DNA of 64,000 bases from Monosporascus cannonballus. Its lineage: Eukaryota; Ascomycota; Sordariomycetes; Xylariales. The position numbers were made by a program, and so were the translations under genes. Below, piece by piece: positions 13,301 to 24,060 of the stretch (its first letter is position 1; every line of letters starts with the position of its first letter). Under the pieces are notes generated by a model. The model was not told the origin of the DNA. It made no database searches and saw only the letters and a list, made by a program, of their open reading frames with translations. The stretch lies in contig QJNS01000046.1 of assembly GCA_004154925.1 (NCBI GenBank), positions 62,001 to 126,000 on the forward strand, read 5' to 3'.

Positions 13301-15411
13301 TTCCCGCCCAAAGTTTCGTAATTTATCATTGCGATATACCAATACGTTCGGATTCGTATATCCAAAGTAATAAGGTTATTAACGGCTCCTATCGTTGCGT
13401 TTAAAACCCTTTTCGGGAATTCCCTTTAATTCCTCTAGGTTTCGTTATCCTGCAGCTTTTTTATAAATAATTTCCTTTTTTTAATTCCTGTTTAAGTTTA
13501 TCGAGCTTTTTCTGTATTTTTTCGTTTAACGCATTAACCTATTATATTTCTCGTTGTTGTCGGCGTACTATTTCTTTAAAACGTATTAATTATTTCTAAT
13601 TTTGCTGCAATTTCTGTTCTTATGAATAAATTATTTTTTCATATTTACGATTATATCCTATTATGCATCCTCCTAATTATCGTCCTAAAGATTACCTATA
13701 ACTAACGTGTTTTTTTCATAATAACCTTTTTTTCTGGAGATCTATAATAAATACTAATTAAAAATAAAAATCCATAATAATCTTTTAATAATGCTTTTTT
13801 ACTATACGTTAAATTAATTCTCTTTCTGTGTAATAATTATATTATTAATAATAACAAAAAGGGTTTTCTTATAGACATTACTTTTTTTTGAGTTAAATTC
13901 TTATTTCGACTAATTATTAAATATTTTCTGGGGCTATAATTTGAAATTGTTAATATTATTATTTATCGTTTTTGTTATTTCAGGTACAGTTTGAAAAATT
14001 ACATCCTTTTTAATATATGTAGGTGATCCGGTCGTAAATATGTTATTTTTATATTTCGTCATTAAAATATTTTCGTTATTAATAATATATGGCATATATT
14101 TTACCGTATCGATCAAGGGTTCCAGGATAAATATTTTCTATTTAATCCTAATATTTACGTAATTATTTTTATAATGCTTTTTATTATATTTGCAATATTT
14201 ATTAGGTTAATTTCCTGGTTTTTCGCATTTTTCGTTGAATCTTTTGTTATGATAATCCTGATTAAACTTTTTGCCATAAGCGGCCTGCCCTATATTTAGC
14301 CTGAATTATGTTAATAAATTTACTTCCGTTTTTTAAATTTCTTTTGGATTATTTTTTGGATATAAGTTTACAATTATTTTAACGGGGTTTTTTAAATACT
14401 TTATACCATAATACTTGAGGTTTTTTTTTGTTATAACTATAAGATTTAATTTGATTTTAATTTCTTTTGTAAATAATTTTTAATTTTATAAATTTTGGTT
14501 CTATACCGTAAAAAATATTAATATGTCGAAAAACGTTAATATTAGTTATACATCGCGATTTCTTATTATTTTTCCTTTAATATTTTTAATACGTTATATG
14601 TATTATCGATTGTTAAATTTAATTGTCATAACGATATAATCCGATAAATAATGAGGTTAATTAAGTTTAAAAGGTTTTTCCTGCATTTTCTTTTTAAACC
14701 GTCGAAAGATTTAGCTATTAATACTTTTTATCCTTAATTTACCTTAACGCCAAACTGAATTAATATACTGCCGTAATTGAATATTAATCCTTTTTATCAT
14801 AATTATTAGATTTATACTTCTGCTTTTATTTTTTCGTTTATTATTTTAAAAAGTTTCGTTAATACTTATTCGAATTGTTCGTAATTGCTATAAAATCGTA
14901 TTATATTTAGGTTACCTTTTTTAAGTAATAAAATAATGTATCTTTTTATAATAACATTAAATTAAATAGTCGCATTTCCGGTAAATGGTTTAATTACAAA
15001 TTCGATTCGTATAATGGACGTAATAAGTTAAATAAGAAAATACTTAAAATATATTCGGCATTAAATTAAAAATAATTATAACTTAATTTAAGTTCCTTTA
15101 AAAAGGTTTAAATTAAGAAATTTATGGATTTTTCTTAATTTTTTGATAAAATTTAGCTAAATAATTTGGTTTATTCCAAAAAACTTACTAATTTCGAAAA
15201 CTTTTTTTCCTTAAGTTTTTTATAAGCGGCCTAAAAAGATGTTATAAGATTATTATTATTTTTTTCAATTTGAAAAATGTATTTATTTATGATATCTAAT
15301 TATCAAAGAATTTTTTCCTAAAAAGAAGTTTTTTTTTTCTTTTCAGATTTTATTTTAATATCAAGATAATTAAGGACATGGTAAATAGGTTATTCGGGTA
15401 ATTTATTAATA
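13301..15411 (-). mobile_element. Family A Ty3/gypsy, leader-gag-protease half (outer copy)
   Basis: Reverse complement of the leader, gag and start of protease of the nested copy. A counterpart of the gag Cys/His cluster is seen on the minus strand near 14,190 with Cys to Tyr changes. Together with 3,271-6,945 this makes one minus-strand element split by the nested copy. Many stops; not functional. Confidence 0.75.
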
Positions 15412-15695
15412 AATATAATAATTATATTACGTTTGGTAATACCAAAAGTACCGTAAATAACAATAATATATTATAAACTGAAGTTATTTAAATAACTGAA
15501 ATAATAAACGTATATATTTTTTTCGTTTAATCGCTTATAATCATATAGCTGGTGGCATTTATGATCTTTTGGGATTACCTTTGATCACTTAAAATTATTG
15601 GCTTGGCAATGATCACCGCTACGTGACCCGTAGGGTGGTCCGTGTGATCCTTGCCTGACCGTTTCTTAAGGCCGGAGCTTGTTTGGGTCGTAACA
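15412..15695 (-). repeat. Family A 5' LTR of the outer element, truncated
   Basis: Aligns with the U3-side part of the solo LTR at 59,158-59,533 and ends on the plus strand at GTCGTAACA (15,695). About 90 bp of LTR and the adjoining leader are missing at 15.41 kb, so a deletion spans the LTR/leader junction. Much less RIPed than the 3,271 LTR (ACCCGTAGGGTGGTCCGTG is intact). No matching target duplication is visible between 15,696 (TACGC) and 3,270 (TCCAA). Confidence 0.7.
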
Positions 15696-16219
15696 TACGC
15701 CCATTTTCCAAAAGCCTGGGGCTGACCGGCAGTTCGATAACTTAACTTTTTTACCAATTTAAATATCTGCTTTTTCAAAGTTATATTTTTATCGGCCACG
15801 GTTTTAATAATACTGCCTGGCAATTGATTTCCTTTTATTGATTCCGTTAAAACTAGAATTTTGTAAATAAATACGTTGTTTGATTTCTTAAATAAGACGG
15901 TAGAAGGGGAGGTATAAAAAGCTTAATTAAGACATTTAGTAATTGAAATTATATAAAGGCGTATATAATTAGCGAGTTGGTCGTTAGCAGAAGCTGTACG
16001 CCGGCGGCCGTAAATAGGCCTTGGATTATATCGACGACGAAAGCTGGCGACCTACGGATAAGGCTTATAACCTTGGCGCATAATGCAAATATTTCCGAAA
16101 CTTTGCCGCGGGTTACGCCGTTAATTTTTTTTATATCGTATCCGGAATTAAATACGAGCTTTTTATTATATAAGACCAAAACTTTCGGAAGGCCTTTTCG
16201 TATTGAATTTTATATATAA
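15696..16219 (-). other. Less degraded flank with unassigned minus-strand open frames
   Basis: Composition is closer to coding DNA than its surroundings. On the minus strand 16,179-15,949 is open (76 codons; contains NGVTRGKVSEIFALCAKVIS and a hydrophobic end), and the frame from 15,823 runs into the LTR. The first may start from an alternative codon. Both could be remnants of a host gene cut by the family A element. No family recognised. The plus-strand open frame over the same bases looks like a shadow. Confidence 0.3.
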
Positions 16220-17598
16220 GATTTATTTATTTATTTATTTTACTTATGGTATATTATGTATAACGGCTTAAAAGGGGATATCCTTAATTTATCTAGTAAA
16301 ATAATTTAAATTTAAAAAGAAATAATTATTTTTAGGCTTTTAAATATGCCAACGGATAATATATTTCCTTGCTAAAAATTATTTAATACTACATATATTA
16401 CTTTAATTAGTAACTTGGGCTAATTTATATCTAGGTATAAGACATATAATAAATAAAATTTAGTAAGTAAATTTAAAAATTCTCTTTTTTCTATTAGAAA
16501 ACGATAATTAAATAAATAACTAAATAAAGCTAAAGCTCGTATTATAATAAAGGATAATTACATAATTGTTAATATGAAAAAAGTAATAGTATTAGGTAGT
16601 ATTTAATTAAAAAATATCAAAATAAAAGAACGCTTAATAAGCCCGAAACGGATTTTTTCTGTAAATTTTGCGTATATTTGTTAATACAGAGCTTAAGTTG
16701 ACCGGGAGCGTAACTAGGATTGCATTATGTAATATTTATATTGATTTAGTAAATGGCCGCTTAAAATATACCTCCGCTTATAGTATATTATAATTATTTA
16801 ATATTTGGCATAAATAACCATAAACGGAATAATAAAAAAGATTAATATAAGTAATATGAGGCCCCCGGAATAACGTTATTCGAGGATATTTCAGGGATTT
16901 TTATCTAAACCTTTATAACTAACTAAGTTACCCTTTTTTATAACGGTATTTTAATTTGGAATGCGATTTTTAACGTATATAAATATACCGAATTTGTTTT
17001 TGAAATTTTCTTATAATATCGAAATAACTTGTAAAAAAGTATCTAATAAATTAAATAAGTTTTGAAAAAAGGGAAAAAGGTTTTGGGTTTAATAGGTAAT
17101 TATTATACTCTAATAAATTAGTTGGTATTTTGGTTCAAATTATTATTATTATAAACTTTATTAAAAATAATATAACGAGGTAATTTAGAATAATTATAGT
17201 GCAAAATGATTATTTACAAAAAGTTATTATAGTTAAAATCTTTTCGCTACCTGTTTAACATATAATATAAGCTGAAAAAACGTTGGTTTCTATTTGAGAT
17301 AACGAGCGTTTTTTAGGTATCGATATAAAAATTAGTTATATTTTACGATATACTAATAAAATTTCTTTAAAAGGCAAATTAAGCATAAATATAAATATAT
17401 TCCGTAAATCATATAGCATATATTGAAATATTGGTATAATAATTAAATAAATATATTAAGATTAAATAAAAAGCAGTTCTATATATATAGGTTTTAACTT
17501 AAAGCCGTTTTATATTGACGTCTTATCCAATCCATATTTTTCAAGAGCTTGTGGTACCATTTGTTTTTTGCAGATTCTTTTCCGCTTTCGCTTGTTAT
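16220..17598. other. A+T-rich intergenic DNA
   Basis: No gene or element boundary found. A short ATTT microsatellite lies at about 16,222-16,241. RIP-like composition falls off into the gene island near 17.5 kb. Confidence 0.5.
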
Positions 17599-18183
17599 CT
17601 ACAGCTTAGCGGGATGAGCGTTTAGGGCCGTCTGGATTTCCTGAATGCCCTCGTCTGAAAGGTTCTGGAAAAGAATAGAGTCCGAGCCCATGGGGATTGG
17701 GTTGCCCTGGTTGTACTGGCTAGTTATGACGGTGGCTAACGTCATACAGGCAGGAGGGACTCCCTGAACCAGAACGTCTTGTAGCAACTATGTGTTAGCC
17801 TTCTTCTCTTCGTCTGTAGCGTCCAGGTAAATCATCGAAAATGAGACGGGATATGTAGTGTGGCACTCACTTCCAGGCTCTGGAGCAGAGAACATGAGAG
17901 AGGCGGAACCGAGCTGGCTTCGACAGTAGTTCCAGGCCTGTTGGTTGTGTTCCTGGCGCTGATGGATGCGGCTCACGCTGCGGCCATTGATTTTCACGCT
18001 ACGGCCGTTGAGAGCAACACCCAGGGCGGTTCCTGCAACAGCTCCGGTTGCACTGATAGCGGCGGAGGCGGCATTGATGCCGGCGGCAGTAGCTGCGGGG
18101 ATGGCACCGGAAGGAGCCGGGCAGAATTGAACCAGTGCCACAGCAGCAATAGCAGAGACAGCGGTCTTTCTGGAAAAAGGCAT
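17599..18183 (-). CDS. Small secreted protein, one predicted intron
   Basis: The ATG at 18,183 has a good fungal context (CCAAAATGCC) and an upstream TATA box. The first 26 or so residues form a signal peptide: basic MPFSRK, hydrophobic TAVSAIAAVALVQF, then a Pro/Ala/Gly cleavage region. An Ala-rich stretch, two GRSV motifs and a basic/Gln-rich segment with one Cys (WNYCRSQL) follow. The continuous frame meets TAG at 17,790-17,788 but stays open in the same frame for 62 more codons. My preferred model removes an intron 17,870-17,778 (93 bp): donor GTGAGT, branch GCTAAC (17,799-17,794), acceptor AAG, frame preserved, 163 residues. Alternatives: a CAG to TAG RIP-type nonsense change, or use of the nearer TAG acceptor, which shifts frame. 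Family not recognised; an effector-like role is only inferred from size and setting. Confidence 0.65.
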
Positions 18184-18361
18184 TTTGGTTATCGGGGGTG
18201 ATGTTGATTGATATGCAGAAGAGTTATTTGCTTGAATAAGTGTGAGCCTTAGCAACTGATATTTGAGGGCTGGATGCTGGAAGTAGGTGTTGATGGATGT
18301 TGGGAACTGACTATTCGGTTGATGGTAATTTGACGGCTTGCTGTGGCTCCGAGGACCATCC

Positions 18362-18369
18362 CTTTTATA
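18362..18369 (-). promoter_or_regulatory. TATA box of the secreted-protein gene
   Basis: TATAAAAG on the minus strand, about 180 bp upstream of the ATG at 18,183. This implies a 5' leader of roughly 150 nt. Position and sequence fit a core promoter; not experimentally supported. Confidence 0.5.
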
Positions 18370-19194
18370 CTTGATCAAAAGCCTTTTATGCCATCGTATC
18401 AGCCGTCCTGCCAGTTCTCGTCTATGAGCGAAACCAATGTCAGGGAAAATGGTAAAGTACGAAGTGAGAGGCAGAAGAAGCAGCCCAGCAGGTGGTTCAT
18501 AGTATGGGTAGTAAATAGATGACCATTAATGCCTGCCCTTTTCTAACTGCTCGGGGGCGAAGCCCCCCTATATATACACAAACTGGAGCCAAACTGGTGG
18601 GTCGCTGGGCCCCGGAAAGGGGGCCGCACCTTGGCACCTGACAACCAAGGATACTTTCGGCTCTACTGTATCAGCTCGTCAGCATCCAGAGAGTGGGCCG
18701 AACCCGTCAGCTGTCGCAAGATTACCCTTAGACGGTATGCGTCGTATTACTGTACTAACTACGGTCAAATCCAATATAGGGAGCCGGGGCAAGCCGGTGA
18801 TCCCCGCCGCTTAACTAAATGAGGGTGGCTGCTCGTTAGCTTTCAGCGGATTTGAAGAGAAAATACGGTATTCGTACCTATCTTTAGATGCTGTTTTCGA
18901 GGATGGTCAGCATCGTTGAAACGGATTATACGAAGACTACAGGAGGAAGCATGTCATTAAAGTAGAGATACCATTGGTCTAGTTTCACCGCAACAGGTGC
19001 CTCTGTGGGTTCTGCTGTCTATTGTATCAAGACACACCTTGAGACTGTTGGTTAGCCGTGCACCTCTAAATAGGAACTAATAACATGTAACCCCCTACTG
19101 CGCCTCCAATCGCCGCATTATGGCAAAGTCACCTTACGAAGCAGGCTTTTAAAGTTGTAAACTATATCGAACATCCGAGAATTCCGAGAGGAAT
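18370..19194. other. Gene-free part of island; G/C hairpin
   Basis: Normal composition, no convincing gene. A perfect hairpin GGGGGC-GAA-GCCCCC lies at 18,553-18,567, followed by CTATATATA. About 200 bp on is a G/C-rich stretch with ACTACGGTCAAATCC (18,757-18,771). A terminal hairpin plus such a tract recalls Helitron ends in fungi, but no full TC...CTRR structure is evident. The 63-codon open frame at 18,631-18,822 shows no motif. Confidence 0.3.
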
Positions 19195-19902
19195 TTACTC
19201 TGGATCAACCCCGCTTGAAGATTGTCGCAAAAGCGACGCCGCTATTGCATTGCCAGCAATAGCGATATATATGGTCAAATTCTTAACTGTGACAAAGATA
19301 ATAATAGCAGTTACAATGTAAATAACATATTTAACCCAGGCCTTTTCCTGGAAAAGGATATTTATCCAGCCAAAAAAGGGGATATAACCCCTGATAAAGC
19401 CCACGACTTCCCCACGTAAGACCGTAGTACGTTTTCCAGGATATAATGCCATAATATTAAGTGCATTATTGTCCCTTTTAGTTAAAAAAGTCTCTCTCCA
19501 GGGTAGGTCAGTAAGATTAAGATAGATGATTATTTAATGTTGGTCAATAACTTACGTACTGGGAACATCACTATATCCATGTCCAGAACTCTCCGGGAAT
19601 ACCTGAACTATACGATGGACCATGGGTAACTGGTTGCCCTCGAACCATACGACTGGGATGTCGCCGGGTTCGACAGATAATGTCCGGCTCCAAAGGAGCA
19701 GAACATCGCCCCGATGGAACGCTGGGGCCATGGATTCTGAGACGACGCACATAATTGGAAATGGTGAGTTGGTCAATATGCAGAGCCATTTCCACACCAT
19801 GAACGTAGTGCTGAAAGCCAAGAGCAAGTTTAATGTTGCTGCGCCAGATTTTCTGAGTGACGCCCAGTGATTGCTTGCCGAATTCTTGTTGGTATGCATC
19901 AT
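19195..19902 (-). CDS. SEC11-like ER signal peptidase catalytic subunit (paralogue)
   Basis: Two exons: 19,902-19,556 and 19,495-19,195, joined across a 60-bp intron (donor GTAAGT, branch CTGAC, acceptor GAG, which is unusual), giving 215 residues. Family knowledge: SEC11/SPC18 cleaves signal peptides in the ER membrane with a Ser-His-Asp set. Seen here: an N-terminal membrane helix (LNLLLAFSTTFMVWKWLC), the serine box VVSESMAPAF, RGDVLLLW, the histidine box PMVHRIV, the aspartate box TKRDNNALN (usually KGDNN), the ALYP motif, and a C-terminal hydrophobic segment (YVIYIVTAIIIFVTV). All three catalytic residues are present. It is longer and more divergent than a housekeeping SEC11, so I infer an accessory paralogue. 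The ATG at 19,902 is used because the upstream open frame has no earlier ATG. Confidence 0.8.
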
Positions 19903-20777
19903 AACATTATGTAATGGGTTCACAACTGATGTATCGCAAGACGGAATTAAGGAGCGTCAATGAGGAAGGTGAATGGATGACATGAGTGATGTTATTGACA
20001 TCCTAAGCGCGAACAGATTAAGCAAACGAACTGGTTATAAAAGGTTTCTCGATGCCTAGCTATTTATGGAACAGTGTGTGGGCTGTTGGTTATGGTAGGA
20101 TGCTGCAGGCTGGACAATATAACGGATCCTACTGTTTCAAACCAACCTGTACTACTGTTGGTCCTGCAAAGAGCGTGTAGGATGTGGTTTACACATGTTT
20201 ACCCACCCCACTCATGCTGTGCCACCCCCGTAGACATTGATGGAAATTATCTCGATTCTACAGAAACCCACCCTGGAAATGTTCGTATATTCTGTATTGC
20301 AAGGAATCATTCCCAAACTCGAATTTAGGGATCGTCGTCCGAGTAGTTGATTCGGTGGTGAGTTTGTGGAGGTCCTAGCTCCGCCCTTATAACACGATGT
20401 CCAACGTGCAAGATATTCACCTACAGAGAAACATTATGGCTGAAGTCTTTCCTTGGCAGGTACCTTAGCGCGCGGGGAGAGATATTTTGAAAATGCTAAA
20501 GTATAGCTTTTTTGGAGGATCAAGATGATTGCGAACCAAAATAACTATTAGACTTTTAAAATTAAACGATATCATTTTCTCTAAATTAATATTTGAGTAA
20601 AATATTTTTTATCTAAGAATTACTTTGTAAGTAATAATGATTTCGTATAAAATAACTCTCGAAGTTCGTATTAAAAAGTAAAAAAGTATAAAATAGAACA
20701 GAAAATAAAAAAATGCGAAGTACATATTTTCTTACAATATTTTTAAAGTTTTTATTAACATTATAGTAAAGATTAAA
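19903..20777. other. Intergenic right part of the first island
   Basis: Contains a plus-strand TATAAAAGG at 20,036-20,044 and an 84-codon plus frame starting at 20,074 (MCGLLVMVGCC...). I do not support this as a gene: no motif, no intron and an implausibly short leader. From about 20,540 the sequence becomes A+T-rich up to the family A LTR. Confidence 0.35.
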
Positions 20778-21149
20778 TGTGACATCTATGCGGTTTAACC
20801 AACTATTAAACCTTAGTCGTACGAGTTTATATTAGCAGAAATATCGTGAGAACCTGAATAACGGATATAGTAACTAGTTATGTTTCGTAATACTAAGAGT
20901 ATCTTAGGTAACAAATTATTATTACAAATTAAAGCTATCTGAATAATAGAAGTAACGAACGTATATATTCTTTACGTATTTGATTGGATCTCTATTATAT
21001 TTTGACATTATTACATATCTAATATTATTAAAATTTAATTAGTTTTATATGGATTTATTTAGATCTTGATGTTAAAAAAATCCAAATTACGTAATATTTT
21101 CGTATAGGTCGGTTCGTCCCTGTAACCGATCTTGGTTTGGATCGTAATA
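20778..21149 (-). repeat. Family A 3' LTR (third copy)
   Basis: 372 bp. Plus-strand ends TGTGACATCT and ATCGTAATA match the family A LTR (element direction minus). The internal polypurine tract AAAAAAGGGGAGATCG is found on the minus strand, displaced to 21,318-21,333 by insertion of element G exactly at the LTR/internal junction. Confidence 0.8.
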
Positions 21150-21312
21150 TGTCAGATATAAGGGACATCAGTTGTGTGTGTATTGATGACTAGTTGCAGG
21201 TGCTCTAGAACGCGCACTGCACTTTAAGCTGATCTAGTCCCGGAACATATATGTTCCGATCAGAGGGAATCTTCCGTATATGGGGTGCTAGAGCAGCCCC
21301 TGCTAGCCGACA
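21150..21312. mobile_element. Element G: 163-bp solo LTR-like insertion
   Basis: Starts TGTCAGATATAAGG and ends GCTAGCCGACA (TGTC...GACA) and is flanked by a perfect 5-bp duplication TAATA (21,145-21,149 and 21,313-21,317). It carries a perfect 16-bp palindrome GGAACATATATGTTCC and an imperfect GCTAG...CTAGC stem. It is not RIPed, unlike the DNA on both sides. A solo LTR of an otherwise unseen family is the simplest reading; no second copy was noticed in the window. Confidence 0.75.
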
Positions 21313-24060
21313 TAATACGATCTCCCCTTTTTTAAGATCTTCGCCTTCAACATCTTTTTTCCGATAAGTCTTTAATCTTTATTATGGCAGGTTATATTGC
21401 TAATCGCAAATCTTGCAATCGTCTTAACTAAAGAGAAAACCTAAAATCTTTAGCTGTTTATATTATTAAATATGATTTCAAAGTAATGCCGTATATTTTT
21501 TCCTTCCACAACAATACTAAATATTGATTAATTAAAGAAATTCGTCGTTATAACGAATATATCAAAAGCCGTCGTCGCTGTAATAACTTTGGTATCCTAA
21601 TCGATTTTTTGCATCGTATTAAGAAAAAAAATCGTTTAAATTGCGAAAAAGTTGTAATTAAAAAAAAATTTTCATATTTTTAATAAGAAAATAACAGAGA
21701 ACCTAATATATAAATAGAGTAATTTTAACAACATTATTAACCACCATTTCGATTTTATCGTTAAAAAAATTTTGTTTAAGCTGTAGAATTAATATTATCA
21801 ATTATAGGCTTAAATTCATAAATAAATTAGACGAACAGGAACATACGAAGTTCGAGGCCCCTTTTCTTGTACTATTCGTTAACTTTCTTAACTGGTTTAT
21901 ATCCAAGAACCTCGATTATGGAGCCCTTTTTAACTATTACATTACTGTTAATCGAAATTTCTTTAACAAATTCTAGGTATTTATAAGATTTGTAGCTGGT
22001 TCCCAAGTATTCTTAGAGTCTGGATATTTTTCCTATTTAATCAAGTACTAGAAAAAAATTTTTTTCTTTATGATAAATATTTTTTCCATTTCGTATATAG
22101 TATTATCTTTTACTTTTACGTAATTTCGTACCGCATATACTTTAATAATATTTATTATTAACTCGAACAAAGAAATATAAAAAGTTAAATAGAATATGAT
22201 GTTCTCCAAAAATCCTAACTAATAATTATTTTTTAAGAATTTTTTAATAATTTTATATAGATTCATATATTTAAAAACAAGTCTTTTATTAAATGTTTTT
22301 GTTTAAATATTTTTAGCAATAAAATAAATTATTTCCTTTCTTCCGGAAGTTAATTTCTTCAATCGTTTTTTGTTTTAATACTTATTTATTCAATTCCGTT
22401 CAAATTTCAACTTTATCTTTATTTTCTGGTATAATTATTTTAGCTATTTCGATATAAATATTACTTTAATATTAATAGATCTATCGTACGTGTTTTTGTA
22501 AACATTTGATATAAATCTGAAATGTATACATTTTAAAATTATTTTAGTATTTTCGTAATAATTAATATTATAAGCTAATTACGTGCTGAGCAGTTTTTTA
22601 ACATAATTATTTTGTTTGTAATTAATATAATATCGTAAATATATTTCCAATATCTAGTTTCACCGTTTTATTTATTCGTTTATCTAAGGTTTTAATGCGT
22701 TGAATAATTTATGATTTAGACCGATTTAAAATTTAAATCTTTGCCAAAATTTGGAAGTAAACGTAATTTCTTTATTTAAGATAATTTCGTATTGTATTCT
22801 GTATCTATTAGAAATGTTTCTAAAAATATATATATTATTTGTTTTATCTTAATATCCTTATATTAAAAAAATATAACAATTTCGTTAATTCATTTATAAT
22901 AACAATAATATTGTTATAATATATTTTTATTATTAGAGTTTCGAGGAAAGGAAAGTTGGTAATAAAATCTATAATAATCGAATTTTATAGTTTTTCTTAA
23001 CAGCGGTAATAGTTGTAATTCTCTATAAGGCTAATATCGTTACATCTTAACCTTATTTTAAATTTTATATTATCGTCGTAGTTTTTAAAACATTATTTTT
23101 ATTTTTTAAAAAAATGAATACGTTAAAATCCTTTTAAGGTTTTATAAATCTCGAAATTTTCGTATAATGGATGTTCATATATTTGGCGTACTATGTCTAT
23201 TCGATATTTTTTAAAAATATGTAACATTTTTAATTTATTTTTCATTAGTAAATTATTATTATATTTTTTAATTTCTTTATATGTTTTGTATAATGGTACC
23301 CGTATCGTCGTAATTTAATATAATCGTAAATATCCTTTTGCTACAATATCAAAAATTATGTAATTAACTTTAGTTAATTCTTTTACAGTTTGGTTATCTT
23401 CTTAAGGTATTGGCTTTACTATTTTTAAACCTTTTTTATAAATAATAACGAAAACGAAGTTGGTTATCTTTTTTAAATATCGTAATTATCGTTATATCAG
23501 TTCTTTAGTTGTAATAAAACGGGTAAAATTTTAATAATTCGTATAAACATTAACATAATAAAAACCTCTTTTAAAAGATATTTAAGCTTTCAAAAAGCTA
23601 TAATAATAACCATAAATTCTTTATTTAAAATGCTGTAATTAAGTTCGATTCCCTTTAATTTATACGAAAAAAACACGATAAGGTATTATTTGTCTTGATT
23701 ATCTGGTTATCCGATTATTACGTTTAACGCATAATCCGAAATATCGGTCTTTAATTTAACGGAAGGTATTAAATCGTATATAATTAATATTAACTTGTTA
23801 GTAATCGCAGTTTCATTTTTTGAAAGATTTTTACCGTTTATAGGGTTCAAATAAATATTTTGTTCTTTTTTAGTAATGTTGGATAACAGTATAAAAATTT
23901 TGGTAAAGTTTCGAATAAACTTTTATAATAATTAGCGAATCCAAAAAATGTTTATATCTTTTTGACCGTGGTTAGCGTTTGCTATTCGGTAATTGTAGCA
24001 AGTTTTTTAGGGTTCATTTTGATATACTCTAAAGTATTAATATATTGAAATAAGGTCGAG
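21313..24060 (-). mobile_element. Family A Ty3/gypsy, 5'-truncated third copy
   Basis: Homologous to 3.65-6.4 kb and to the reverse complement of 10.2-12.98 kb. The minus strand carries the remains of integrase and part of reverse transcriptase. Similarity fades near 24,060, so gag, protease and the 5' LTR are absent. Stops in all sense frames. Confidence 0.75.
21384..21683 (+). pseudogene. Antisense ORF in family A 3' region (best-preserved copy)
   Basis: ATG at 21,384 and a frame of about 100 codons with only two internal stops (TAA 21,429; TGA 21,525), both explicable by single transitions. Features: Cys at SCNRL, a middle block YDFKVMPYIFSFHNNTKY, a basic block EIRRYNEYIKSRRRCNNFG, then a charged helix IKKKNRLNCEKV. 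Homologous frames exist in the other two family A copies. It lies antisense to pol, between integrase and the 3' LTR. Function unknown; cysteines may once have formed a zinc-binding motif. Confidence 0.55.

Noticed and set aside
17860..18201. 113-codon plus-strand open frame
   Set aside because: Antisense shadow of the secreted-protein gene; composition follows that gene's Ala-rich codons.
19222..19870. Plus-strand frames over the signal peptidase gene
   Set aside because: Opposite-strand shadows of SEC11-like exons.
20074..20328. 84-codon plus frame after a TATAAAAGG
   Set aside because: No motif, unlikely spacing from the TATA, and no supporting splice signals.
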